Origin: CAZCTO01 sp964501725
GTDB lineage: Bacteria; Bacillota; Clostridia; Saccharofermentanales; Saccharofermentanaceae
Assembly: GCA_964501725.1 (NCBI GenBank)
Contig: CAZCTO010000006.1
Coordinates: 1-64,000 of the forward strand
Length of the DNA stretch: 64,000 bases
Direction: 5' to 3'
Position 1 is the stretch's first letter. The number at the start of each line of letters is the position of its first letter. The notes under the pieces are model-generated. The model searched no databases. It saw nothing but the letters and a program-made list of their open reading frames with translations, and was not told the DNA's origin. The translations under genes and the position numbers were made by a program. This document shows positions 34,465 through 42,411 of the stretch, in pieces.

Positions 34465-34519
34465 CATCTGAAATCTTAGAATGCACCAAAACCAGGCGAC
34501 AGAGTTTGGGGGGGATTTT

Positions 34520-35800
34520 ATGAGCGAATATCAAATTGAAACCAAATGTGTCCAATCGGGCTATCAGCCGCAGAATGGGCAACCCAGAGTTCTTCCGATC
34601 AATCAGAGCACTACCTTTAAGTATTCATCGGCAGAGCAGATGGGCAGACTTTTTGATCTGGAAGAAGAAGGATATTTTTATTCAAGGCTTGCCAATCCGA
34701 CTTGTGATGCCGTAGCCGCCAAAATTGCGGATCTGGAGGGCGGAGTGGCAGCGATGCTGACGGCTTCAGGCCAGGCGGCTATCTTTTTTTCAATCATCAA
34801 TATTGCCGGAGCCGGGGACCACTTCATCAGTTGCTCTAATATATACGGAGGAACGGCTAACTTGTTTTCCGTCACTTTCAAAAAGCTGGGAATAGACGTA
34901 ACGTTTGTTCAGCCGGATGTCAGTGAAGATGACCTTAAAGCCGCAATCAGAGAGAATACCAAGCTTATATACGGTGAAATGATTGCCAATCCGGCGCTGA
35001 CGATATTTGATATTGAAAAATTCGCGAAAGCGGCGCATTCATTCGGTATACCGCTGATCGTTGACAATACCTTCCCGACGCCGATTCATTGCCGGCCTTT
35101 CGAGTGGGGCGCGGATATCGTTATTCACTCAACCACAAAGTATATGGACGGGCACGCAACCAGTATCGGCGGGTGTATTGTTGACAGCGGCAATTTTAAC
35201 TGGAATCAATATCCCGAACGATTCCCCGGCCTCACCGCACCGGATGATTCATATCACGGAGTGATTTATACCGAGAAGTTCGGGGAAAAAGCATATATTA
35301 CGAAATGTACGGTTCAGCTAATGAGAGATATGGGCGCAACCCCGGCTCCGATGAATGCGTTTCTTCTGAATATCGGATTGGAGACCCTGCACCTTCGAGT
35401 ACAAAGACATTGCGAAAACGCTCTGAAGGTTGCTTTGTTCCTCAGATCTCATCCGAAGGTCAGCTGGATCTGTTTTCCGGGTCTGGAAACAGACTCACAG
35501 TATTCATTGGCTCAGAAGTATCTCCCGGACGGAACCTGCGGTGTTCTTTCTTTCGGGGTATCAGGCGGAAGAGAAGCGGCCTGCAAACTGATGGATTCAC
35601 TTAAACTGGCGACCATTGTAACGCATGTTTGTGATGCCCGTACCTCCGTGCTTCACCCGGCGAGTACAACACAGCGTCAATTGTCCGAAGAAGAACTCAT
35701 TCTTTCCGGTGTAAGTACGGATCTGATCCGATTATCGGTAGGTATAGAGAATGCAGATGACATAATATTTGATCTGAAACAAGGACTTCAGTTCATTTGA
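34520..35800 (+). CDS. metY: O-acetylhomoserine sulfhydrylase (aminocarboxypropyltransferase)
   Basis: This PLP enzyme makes homocysteine directly from O-acetylhomoserine and sulfide in methionine synthesis. The 426-aa protein has the Cys/Met-metabolism fold: the N-terminal QPRVLPINQSTTFKY segment, TASGQAAIF near residue 90, VDNTFPTP near 179, and the PLP lysine Lys207 in STTKYMDGHATSIGG. Length exceeds cystathionine synthases (about 380-400 aa), which fits MetY. Substrate choice within the family is inferred. The start uses the ATG at 34520 behind a G-rich GGGGGGGG site. It is flanked by its own promoter and a terminator. Confidence 0.9.
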   Translation: MSEYQIETKCVQSGYQPQNGQPRVLPINQSTTFKYSSAEQMGRLFDLEEEGYFYSRLANPTCDAVAAKIADLEGGVAAMLTASGQAAIFFSIINIAGAGDHFISCSNIYGGTANLFSVTFKKLGIDVTFVQPDVSEDDLKAAIRENTKLIYGEMIANPALTIFDIEKFAKAAHSFGIPLIVDNTFPTPIHCRPFEWGADIVIHSTTKYMDGHATSIGGCIVDSGNFNWNQYPERFPGLTAPDDSYHGVIYTEKFGEKAYITKCTVQLMRDMGATPAPMNAFLLNIGLETLHLRVQRHCENALKVALFLRSHPKVSWICFPGLETDSQYSLAQKYLPDGTCGVLSFGVSGGREAACKLMDSLKLATIVTHVCDARTSVLHPASTTQRQLSEEELILSGVSTDLIRLSVGIENADDIIFDLKQGLQFI

Positions 35801-35850
35801 AATGGGTAAATTCCATAAAATCCGGAACTATAAAAAAATCTGATCAATAA

Positions 35851-35896
35851 AAAACGCCTCACCTGTTGACTTGATAGTCAATCGGTGAGGTGTTTT
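35851..35896. terminator. Bidirectional terminator between metY and trxA
   Basis: The AAAAC-CCTCACC arm pairs with GGTGAGG-GTTTT around an inner TTGAC/GTCAA pair. T-runs on both strands allow it to end the plus-strand metY and minus-strand thioredoxin transcripts. Confidence 0.85.
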
Positions 35897-35913
35897 AGCA
35901 TTTGGATCTCAAC

Positions 35914-36234
35914 TTATAGTGCTGAATCAATCATTTTCTGGTACGCCGATTTGTTGGCCATTCCGACCTGTTGTGAAATTCTCTTCCCATCCTTAAACAC
36001 AATGACGGTCGGTATACTCATCACACCATATTCAGCAGCAATGCCCTGAGCTTGATCGATGTTCAGCTTTGCCACTTTAATCTTGCCTGCGTTCTCGTCG
36101 GCTATTGCATAAATAGTAGGTGCCAACATCCGGCAAGGCATACACCAATCTGCATAAAAATCGACCAATGTTACTCCGGAATCAATTGTGCTCTTAAATG
36201 TTCCCTCTGTGAGTTCAAGTGTGTTTTTGTTCAT
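35914..36234 (-). CDS. trxA: Thioredoxin
   Basis: Thioredoxin is a small dithiol oxidoreductase of the cytosol. The 106-aa protein shows the complete fold, with the active site WCMPC at residues 30-34 (Cys31, Cys34) and the cis-proline in MSIPTVIVF near 77. The usual active site is WCGPC; Met replaces Gly, which should alter redox potential. No thioredoxin reductase is nearby. It is divergent from an ArsR-type regulator with a 246-base gap between them, so it could be under that regulator's control. Confidence 0.92.
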   Translation of the reverse strand: MNKNTLELTEGTFKSTIDSGVTLVDFYADWCMPCRMLAPTIYAIADENAGKIKVAKLNIDQAQGIAAEYGVMSIPTVIVFKDGKRISQQVGMANKSAYQKMIDSAL

Positions 36235-36403
36235 AAGAATTCCCCTTTCAAATCTGCAATTTTATTATATAACTTCTTATCGGCAATTGATGCGCCCGTT
36301 ATAAAAGAATTTCAAATAAAGTACATGTCATTTTCTTTTTCCGAGTTTGCATCTGTACGGACCACAATAAAAGAGTTATAATATAAAAACATAATATAAT
36401 AAT

Positions 36404-36432
36404 TTGATAATCCGTTCTGATATCATTATAAC
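36404..36432 (+). promoter_or_regulatory. Promoter for the ArsR-family gene
   Basis: TTGATA and TATAAC are 17 bases apart. The -10 overlaps the palindrome at 36428-36440. Transcription would start near 36439, about 42 bases before the start codon. Confidence 0.6.
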
Positions 36433-36440
36433 ATGGTTAT
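36428..36440. promoter_or_regulatory. Candidate ArsR operator
   Basis: ATAAC-ATG-GTTAT is a perfect 13-base inverted repeat laid over the -10 and predicted start site of the ArsR-family gene. This is the position at which autorepressors of this family act. Confidence 0.45.
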
Positions 36441-36480
36441 TGAATGTGTCAACAGTCATGAATAGAAAGACGGAGGAAAT

Positions 36481-36768
36481 ATGAATAAGGATGAAATCAC
36501 CCGGAAAGCCGAAATTCTAAAAGCACTTGCGCACCCGGACCGCCTTTGCATCATACAGGGGCTTCATATGTACCGGTGTAATGTCGGGGAGATTCAGAGT
36601 AAGCTCGGTTTGTCTCAAAGCGGACTATCTCAACATATCGCCAAACTAAAATCCGTTGGTATCATACGCGGTAAAAGAAACGGTAAAGAAATTTGCTACC
36701 GTGTGGCGGATGAATTTGCAATGGAAATTGTAAACCTGGCTTTCAAAAACACAGACTGTCAGATGTGA
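36481..36768 (+). CDS. ArsR/SmtB-family transcriptional regulator
   Basis: The 95-aa protein is a winged-helix repressor: LKALAHPDRLCIIQGL near residue 13, recognition helix LSQSGLSQHIAKLKSVGIIRGKR at 44-66, and wing GKEICYRV. It has four cysteines (23, 33, 72, 93). The classical ELCVCDL metal site is absent; the aligned segment reads YRCNVGEI with one cysteine. It could be a metal, persulfide or thiol-redox sensor. Its promoter carries a palindrome, so autoregulation is likely. The divergent neighbour is thioredoxin. The gene is AT-poor compared with its very AT-rich upstream region. Confidence 0.87.
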   Translation: MNKDEITRKAEILKALAHPDRLCIIQGLHMYRCNVGEIQSKLGLSQSGLSQHIAKLKSVGIIRGKRNGKEICYRVADEFAMEIVNLAFKNTDCQM

Positions 36769-36773
36769 ATCGC

Positions 36774-37913
36774 CTAATCAAAGAATCCGATCATTTCCTC
36801 GGTGGAAAAGTCCTGATCCATCGGAAGTCGAATCACCCTATTTTCTTTGGCGGACCGATACACCGCTAATACGGATGAGACGGACAGCAATCCCGATTCG
36901 GCATCCGCAATGGGTTCTTTACCTACGGAAATCGAATGATACAGATCCTGATAAATAGCATAATGAGGATTGCCTGCGCTGAGGAAGGAAGACAATCCTT
37001 TTGTTTTCATCTGTTCAAGGATGTAATGCATTTTACGGCTCTTTCCATTTTCGTCCCGAACATCCAGACCGGGGATTCCTTTGCGAAGACCGATACGCAC
37101 CGATCCTTTCGCGCCGCTAATGAAGAAAAATGCTTCGTGATCCCGAGGGGACGTCGCTGTTGTTCCTTCAACCTGACAAAGGGCACCGCTTTTCATGCGT
37201 ATAACGGCCATGCCGGTATCTTCAGATTCAATATTCCGAAATCTTTTAGCCAAAAAGCCGGTGACATACTCGGGAGTACTGCACATCAGCCAACACATCA
37301 AATCGAGTGCATGGATGGTCTGATTCATGAGCGCCCCGCCGTCGAATTTCCACGATCCTCTCCAAGCAGCCTGGTCATAATACTTCTGATCATGACCCCA
37401 TCTGACCGTAACGGAACCGTGACTGACGGATCCGAATACACCGGCACTTAAATCTCTCTGAATCAGACCGATCACCGGAAAGTACCGGTAGATGTGCCCC
37501 ATGACAATTTTCCTTCCGGTCGATGCGGATAATTCAACCAGTTCGGCGGCCTCGGAAATTTTCATGGTCATCGGCTTTTCGAGAAAAACATGACAGCCGG
37601 AAGCAAGAGCGGATTTTGCCATCTCATAATGTAATCCGGAAGGGACAGTAATGGAGACGATATCCGGCTTCTCGCTCTCAAGCATCCGAGTAAAGTCACG
37701 ATAAATCTTGACTTTGGATAAGAATTCTTCTTTATGTTTTCCTTTTATGCCGCTGGCACTAAGGAGTGCTTCCGGGGCATTTTCCGCCGGATCAACCAAG
37801 GCACACAATTTGAAACTGTCTTTTTGCTTTAGGATGGCTTTCAGATGTTTGACAGAGATTCTGCCGCATCCGACCAGGGCTACCGAAAGCACGGATACAC
37901 GATTATTGCTCAT
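36774..37913 (-). CDS. Gfo/Idh/MocA-family oxidoreductase
   Basis: This family contains NAD(P)-dependent sugar and inositol oxidoreductases. The 379-aa protein has a Rossmann domain with ALVGCGRISVKH near the N-terminus, the lysine motif FLEKPM near residue 112 in which Lys is catalytic, and GGALMNQTIHALDLMCW near 185 with the catalytic His. The substrate cannot be inferred. CGGAG at 37921-37925 on the minus strand favours the ATG at 37913 over one 24 bases upstream. It ends five bases from the ArsR-family gene, tail to tail. Confidence 0.87.
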   Translation of the reverse strand: MSNNRVSVLSVALVGCGRISVKHLKAILKQKDSFKLCALVDPAENAPEALLSASGIKGKHKEEFLSKVKIYRDFTRMLESEKPDIVSITVPSGLHYEMAKSALASGCHVFLEKPMTMKISEAAELVELSASTGRKIVMGHIYRYFPVIGLIQRDLSAGVFGSVSHGSVTVRWGHDQKYYDQAAWRGSWKFDGGALMNQTIHALDLMCWLMCSTPEYVTGFLAKRFRNIESEDTGMAVIRMKSGALCQVEGTTATSPRDHEAFFFISGAKGSVRIGLRKGIPGLDVRDENGKSRKMHYILEQMKTKGLSSFLSAGNPHYAIYQDLYHSISVGKEPIADAESGLLSVSSVLAVYRSAKENRVIRLPMDQDFSTEEMIGFFD

Positions 37914-38038
37914 TTTATAACTCCGGCGATGAACCATATTTTTGCTGACATTCGGTTTATTCTATCACAGTAATCAGGATTGTTGAATGTTGGTGTACAA
38001 TGAAAATATCCTGAAATCGGGAGGATAAGGTACTAAAG

Positions 38039-39364
38039 ATGGATATGCGGGACATTATTGCGGATAAAAGATACGGGCAGAGTTTGTCTGCGGAGCAGAT
38101 CAATTACTTTATTAATAGTGTTACCGGAAAAACAGTTCCGGATTATCAGGTATCGGCGCTTCTGATGGCTATCGTGCTGAATGGGATGGATGACCGGGAG
38201 ATGACCGAACTGGCACTCTGCATGGCGCGGTCGGGCGATATTTGTGATCTCTCTTCCATCGCAGGAAGAAAAGTGGATAAGCACAGTACAGGCGGAGTGG
38301 GTGATAAATGTACGCCGATTATATTACCGCTCGTTGCATCTATGGGTATTCCTGTTGTAAAACTCTCCGGCAGAGGATTGGGGTTTACGGGCGGAACGAT
38401 TGACAAACTTGAATCGGTAGAAGGGTTCAGAACATCGATACCGATTGCTGAATTTCCTGATATGATACGTAAATCGGGTATGGTTCTTTCCGGCCAGACA
38501 CCGGAACTGGCTCCTGCCGACAAAGAATTATATGCACTTCGCGATGTGACCGGAACGATTGATTCAATTCCTTTGATTGCTTCGAGCATCATGAGTAAGA
38601 AAATTGCCGGCGGAGCGGATGCCATTGTATTGGATGTTACTTGCGGAGACGGCGCCTTCATGAGAAACATTGATTCCGCAAGAAAGCTTTCCGAAGCGAT
38701 GATACGCATCGGGAATATTGCTTCCCGTCCGGTAACGTGTGTCATCACATCCATGCGTCAACCTCTGGGAAAATCAATCGGAAATGTGCTGGAGATGATG
38801 GAAGTGGAAGAAGCTTTTCACGGAAATATGCAAGAAGACCTGGAAAAAGTATGCTTAACACTGGCCGCATCGATGTTTTTGCTTTCGGATGAGGGGGAAA
38901 GCACAACTTTTGATTTAGCTTACGAATTGTGCAGGAAAAAGCTTTTCGATGGCAGTGCTCGAGAGTCATTTTTGCGGTTTATCAAAGCGCAGGGCGGAAA
39001 GACTTGTGAAGACGGCTCCCTGATATACCGGGTACAGCCTGCGGAATGCGGATCTTTATTATCGGAACGCAGTGGCTATATCGGGGAAGTACTTGCGTCC
39101 GGTATTGGCAAAGCCTCGGTCAAGATCGGCGCAGGAAGAATCGTAAAAAGTGATGAGATTGACCCGGGCGCAGGAATCATCCTTCATAAAAAAATCGGAG
39201 ACGTTGTCAGCAAAGGCGAAAAGCTTTGCACCTTTTATAAGGGGGAAGGCAGTCATCATGATGATAAGTTACTTGCAGAGGCACTTTCCGAAGCCCGCAA
39301 AGCCTTTATTATCCAAGATGCGTCAGTGACCCCGCCTCCGGAAGTCTTGGAAATCCTATCATAG
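38039..39364 (+). CDS. pdp: Pyrimidine-nucleoside phosphorylase
   Basis: The enzyme splits uridine, thymidine or deoxyuridine with phosphate into base and (deoxy)ribose-1-phosphate for salvage. The 441-aa protein shows MRDIIADKRYGQSLSAEQI at the start, the family signature SGRGLGFTGGTIDKLES near residue 110, and the phosphate loop KHSTGGVGDKC near 80. A C-terminal PYNP domain is present. Length and motifs fit the Gram-positive Pdp/DeoA group; the exact nucleoside range is inferred. GGAGG is present, but 13 bases before the ATG at 38039; a second ATG at 38045 is possible. Confidence 0.93.
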   Translation: MDMRDIIADKRYGQSLSAEQINYFINSVTGKTVPDYQVSALLMAIVLNGMDDREMTELALCMARSGDICDLSSIAGRKVDKHSTGGVGDKCTPIILPLVASMGIPVVKLSGRGLGFTGGTIDKLESVEGFRTSIPIAEFPDMIRKSGMVLSGQTPELAPADKELYALRDVTGTIDSIPLIASSIMSKKIAGGADAIVLDVTCGDGAFMRNIDSARKLSEAMIRIGNIASRPVTCVITSMRQPLGKSIGNVLEMMEVEEAFHGNMQEDLEKVCLTLAASMFLLSDEGESTTFDLAYELCRKKLFDGSARESFLRFIKAQGGKTCEDGSLIYRVQPAECGSLLSERSGYIGEVLASGIGKASVKIGAGRIVKSDEIDPGAGIILHKKIGDVVSKGEKLCTFYKGEGSHHDDKLLAEALSEARKAFIIQDASVTPPPEVLEILS

Positions 39365-39373
39365 TTTTTATGC

Positions 39374-39402
39374 TTGCACGCACGGAAACGGATTGCTATA
39401 AT
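39374..39402 (+). promoter_or_regulatory. Promoter for ruvC-ruvA-ruvB
   Basis: TTGCAC and TATAAT are 17 bases apart, and TGC before the -10 adds an extended element. Transcription would start near 39409, 37 bases before ruvC. Confidence 0.78.
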
Positions 39403-39445
39403 ACCAAATAGAACGAATGTTTGACATTGGGGGATAAAAGACAAC

Positions 39446-39985
39446 ATGATCATTGTGGGTATTGATCCGGGGTATGCGATTACCGGATATGGTGTCATCC
39501 AACATCAATCGAACCGGCTGAAAGTATTTGACTACGGCGTCATTTCGACTAAGCCCAGTGTTCCGTTTGAGATTCGCCTGTTGACCATTTTTCAGGAAGT
39601 GACGGCGCTTATCGAACGATATGCTCCGGATGTTCTTGCCATTGAGGAATTGTTTTTTTCGCGTAATACCACTACGGCAATCGGCACGGCACAGGCAAGA
39701 GGTGTGGTTATTCTCGCCGCTGCCAAGGCCGGAATTCCGGTATTCGAATACACACCACTGCAAGTGAAGCTGGCCGTGACCGGATACGGCCGAGCCGATA
39801 AGAATCAAGTTTCACAGATGGTTAAGGCATTATTGTGTCTGGAGAAGATCCCGGGTAAGGATGATGCATCTGACGCGCTTGCCGTTGCCATTTGTCAGGC
39901 ACATACAGGAACACTGAACTGCAATAAAGCAGTCGGAGGATACCAGTACGGTTCCGGCGGGAAAACAGAAATTTGGAAGAAATAA
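39446..39985 (+). CDS. ruvC: Holliday junction resolvase RuvC
   Basis: RuvC cuts Holliday junctions symmetrically during recombinational repair. The 179-aa protein has the RNase H-like fold with acidic residues in GIDPG (Asp7), AIEELFF (Glu near 67) and the C-terminal KDDASDALA. The length matches the family. A GGGGG sequence lies upstream of the ATG. It opens a ruvC-ruvA-ruvB-queH run. Confidence 0.95.
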   Translation: MIIVGIDPGYAITGYGVIQHQSNRLKVFDYGVISTKPSVPFEIRLLTIFQEVTALIERYAPDVLAIEELFFSRNTTTAIGTAQARGVVILAAAKAGIPVFEYTPLQVKLAVTGYGRADKNQVSQMVKALLCLEKIPGKDDASDALAVAICQAHTGTLNCNKAVGGYQYGSGGKTEIWKK

Positions 39986-40012
39986 ATAAATTACGAGGCA
40001 AGGAGACCGGAC

Positions 40013-40627
40013 ATGTTTGCATACATTAGCGGAATGCTGGTTCAAAAAAAAGAGGACTATATTGTTGTTGATGCGGGCGGCATCGGATATAAGATATTCT
40101 GCCAACAGCCCATGCAGGAGCGTATCGGGAAGCTGAATGAACGCGTTCTTGTGCACACCTATCATTACGTTCGGGAAGATATCAATGCGCTGTACGGATT
40201 TCCGAGTCAGGAAGAGCACGACATGTTTATACTTCTTCTGCAAGTGACCGGAATCGGCCCCAAGGTGGCCAATTCGATCGCCGGAAGCATTCCGCCCGGA
40301 GAATTCGCACTGGCTGTAATTACCGGCGATTTGAGCAAGCTGACGCAAGTAAAGGGCTTGGGTAAAAAAGGCGCCGAACGGATAATGCTCGAACTTAAGG
40401 ATAAACTGAAGGGCTTCGGTCACGGACTCGAAGGGTTTGATGCCAAAGGAGTGCTAACTGACGAATCCGGAAAAACGATGACCGGTTCGATTCAGGACGA
40501 GGCCTTCAGCGCACTGGTGGTACTCGGTTATTCCGCAGCGGAAGCGTCGAAGGCCGTAAAGAAAGTCTATCAGGAAGGTATGCCCATCGAAGAGTTGATA
40601 CGTATTGCTTTGAGAACTGTTGTATAA
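40013..40627 (+). CDS. ruvA: Holliday junction branch migration subunit RuvA
   Basis: RuvA binds four-way junctions and recruits the RuvB motor. The 204-aa protein starts MFAYISGMLVQKKEDYIVVD (OB fold). It has the helix-hairpin-helix repeats LLLQVTGIGPKVANSI near residue 75 and LTQVKGLGKKGAERI near 110, and a C-terminal RuvB-binding domain from about 160 (EAFSALVVLGYSAAEA). GAGG precedes the ATG. It lies 27 bases after ruvC. Confidence 0.95.
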   Translation: MFAYISGMLVQKKEDYIVVDAGGIGYKIFCQQPMQERIGKLNERVLVHTYHYVREDINALYGFPSQEEHDMFILLLQVTGIGPKVANSIAGSIPPGEFALAVITGDLSKLTQVKGLGKKGAERIMLELKDKLKGFGHGLEGFDAKGVLTDESGKTMTGSIQDEAFSALVVLGYSAAEASKAVKKVYQEGMPIEELIRIALRTVV

Positions 40628-40681
40628 TCATTTTCCGAAAAGACTCTCCGGACGAAACATTCAAACAGAACAGGAGCATCT

Positions 40682-41788
40682 ATGGACTTCAGTGAATTTG
40701 ATCAGGAAGAACGGATTATCGGCAGAGAACGGCTTACCGAAGACCGGGATGAGAAGGGGCTTCGTCCGGTTCGATGGGAAGATTATGCCGGTCAAAAAAA
40801 GGTCAAAGAGAATCTCAAAGTATTCATTGAAGCCGCGGCAACCAGAGAAGAGTCGCTGGATCATGTACTGTTATATGGGCCGCCCGGACTCGGGAAAACC
40901 ACTCTCGCCGGAATTATCGCGGCACAGATGGGAGTGAACCTGCGTATAACGACCGGTCCCGCTATCGAGAAAGCCGGCGAACTTGCGGCGATTTTAACGA
41001 ACCTGAATGAAAGGGAAGTGCTTTTCATTGACGAAATTCATCGCCTCAACCGGAGCGTGGAGGAGATACTCTATCCGGCAATGGAGGACTACTGCCTGGA
41101 TATTATGATCGGAAAAGGCCCGTCAGCCCGATCCATCCGATTGGACTTGCCGAAGTTTACGTTGATCGGAGCCACTACCCGCGCAGGACTGCTTTCCGCT
41201 CCGCTCCGCGACCGTTTCGGAATGGTTCACCGACTGGATCTTTATGATCCGCAGGATCTGATCCAGATCCTGCGAAGAGATGCGGCAATCCTGAATATCG
41301 GAATCGATGATGCGGGACTTCTAACCATTGCGTCCCGGTCACGGGGGACACCCCGGATTGCAATCCGTCTGCTTAAGCGGATGCGTGATTTTGCTCAGGT
41401 GAAAGGGTCGGGCGTTATTGATTCTAAGATTGCCGATTACGGGCTTTCGGCGCTCGAAATCGATGAACGCGGTTTGGATGCGACTGACAGAAGAATTCTC
41501 AGAAACATGGCAGAAATGTTCGGAGGAGGACCGGTCGGACTCGATACCCTTGCGGCGTGTACCGGTGAAGACCCGGTTACGATTGAGGACGTACACGAGC
41601 CATTTCTGATGCAAATCGGGTACATCGCAAAGACGCCCAGGGGAAGAGTGCTGACAACTTCTGCCTGGCAGCATATCGGTCTGCCTTGTCCCGATGATTA
41701 TGACAGAAGACTCAAAAATGTCAGTGCCGTATACAATGACCCCGAAAAGGCAGAGTCTTATCCCGAGCAACTTGGTCTGGATTTTTAA
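40682..41788 (+). CDS. ruvB: Holliday junction branch migration ATPase RuvB
   Basis: RuvB is the hexameric AAA+ motor that drives branch migration with RuvA. The 368-aa protein has Walker A YGPPGLGKTTLAGI near residue 63, Walker B VLFIDEIHRLNRSVEE near 113, sensor LIGATTRAGLLSAPLRDRFG near 163, and the C-terminal winged helix ending RTPRGRVLT-like KTPRGRVLTTSAWQH. AGGAG lies just upstream of the ATG. Slightly long N- and C-termini are the only differences from the family average of about 340. Confidence 0.96.
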   Translation: MDFSEFDQEERIIGRERLTEDRDEKGLRPVRWEDYAGQKKVKENLKVFIEAAATREESLDHVLLYGPPGLGKTTLAGIIAAQMGVNLRITTGPAIEKAGELAAILTNLNEREVLFIDEIHRLNRSVEEILYPAMEDYCLDIMIGKGPSARSIRLDLPKFTLIGATTRAGLLSAPLRDRFGMVHRLDLYDPQDLIQILRRDAAILNIGIDDAGLLTIASRSRGTPRIAIRLLKRMRDFAQVKGSGVIDSKIADYGLSALEIDERGLDATDRRILRNMAEMFGGGPVGLDTLAACTGEDPVTIEDVHEPFLMQIGYIAKTPRGRVLTTSAWQHIGLPCPDDYDRRLKNVSAVYNDPEKAESYPEQLGLDF

Positions 41789-41808
41789 AAAAGGACACGT
41801 AAAGAATA

Positions 41809-42411
41809 ATGATCAACAATAACGGCAATTCGATTCTTCTTCACGCATGTTGCGGACCCTGCGCCGAGTGGCCTTTGCAAGTCCTTTCAGAAGAAGGACT
41901 TCCGGTGACTGTGTTCTTCTATAATCCCAATATTCATCCGAATTTCGAATGGCAGAGAAGAAAGGACAATTTGGAAGTTCTTACCGCAAAAAGAGGAATA
42001 GACCTGATTGTGAATGACGAATACGATGAAGATTTCTGGACTGGTAAAGATTATCTCCGGTCATATGAATCGCGGTGTCACATGTGCTATTACATCCGCA
42101 TGAAAAAAGTCGCGCGGATTGCCAAAGACGGAGGCTTTTCAGCATTTACGACCACACTGCTGGTCAGTATCTACCAACAGCATGACCTGATCATCGACGC
42201 GGCCCAAAGGGCATCCGCGGAAGTCGGGATTCCGTTTTTGTATCGGGATTTCCGGGACGGTTTTCGCAAAGGACAACAGATGGCAAGAGAAGATGGCCTG
42301 TACCGTCAGAAATATTGCGGGTGTATCTTGTCATTGGATGAATCTGCTTATAAGGATCAAATCTATGGAAGTTTTTCGGGAAGCGATGCCACAACCGACA
42401 ATGTCTTGTAG
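41809..42411 (+). CDS. queH: Epoxyqueuosine reductase QueH
   Basis: QueH, the DUF208-type alternative to QueG, reduces epoxyqueuosine to queuosine in tRNA using an iron-sulfur cluster. The 200-aa protein has the expected cysteine clusters: HACCGPC at residues 12-18, SRCHMCYYIRM near 87 and QKYCGC near 170. It completes a queuosine set with queA and tgt. It follows ruvB after 20 bases. Its last 49 bases overlap the 3' end of rqcH on the opposite strand. Confidence 0.92.
   Translation: MINNNGNSILLHACCGPCAEWPLQVLSEEGLPVTVFFYNPNIHPNFEWQRRKDNLEVLTAKRGIDLIVNDEYDEDFWTGKDYLRSYESRCHMCYYIRMKKVARIAKDGGFSAFTTTLLVSIYQQHDLIIDAAQRASAEVGIPFLYRDFRDGFRKGQQMAREDGLYRQKYCGCILSLDESAYKDQIYGSFSGSDATTDNVL

Noticed and set aside
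34465..34519. SAM riboswitch before metY
   Set aside because: The leader is only about 50 bases and shows no conserved four-way helix set.
36378..36398. Direct repeat ATAATATA x2 upstream of the ArsR-family gene
   Set aside because: Such repeats are expected by chance in this very AT-rich stretch and are not centred on promoter elements.
38146..38754. 202-aa open frame antisense to the pyrimidine-nucleoside phosphorylase
   Set aside because: It shadows a strongly conserved gene, with no ribosome site or recognisable motif.
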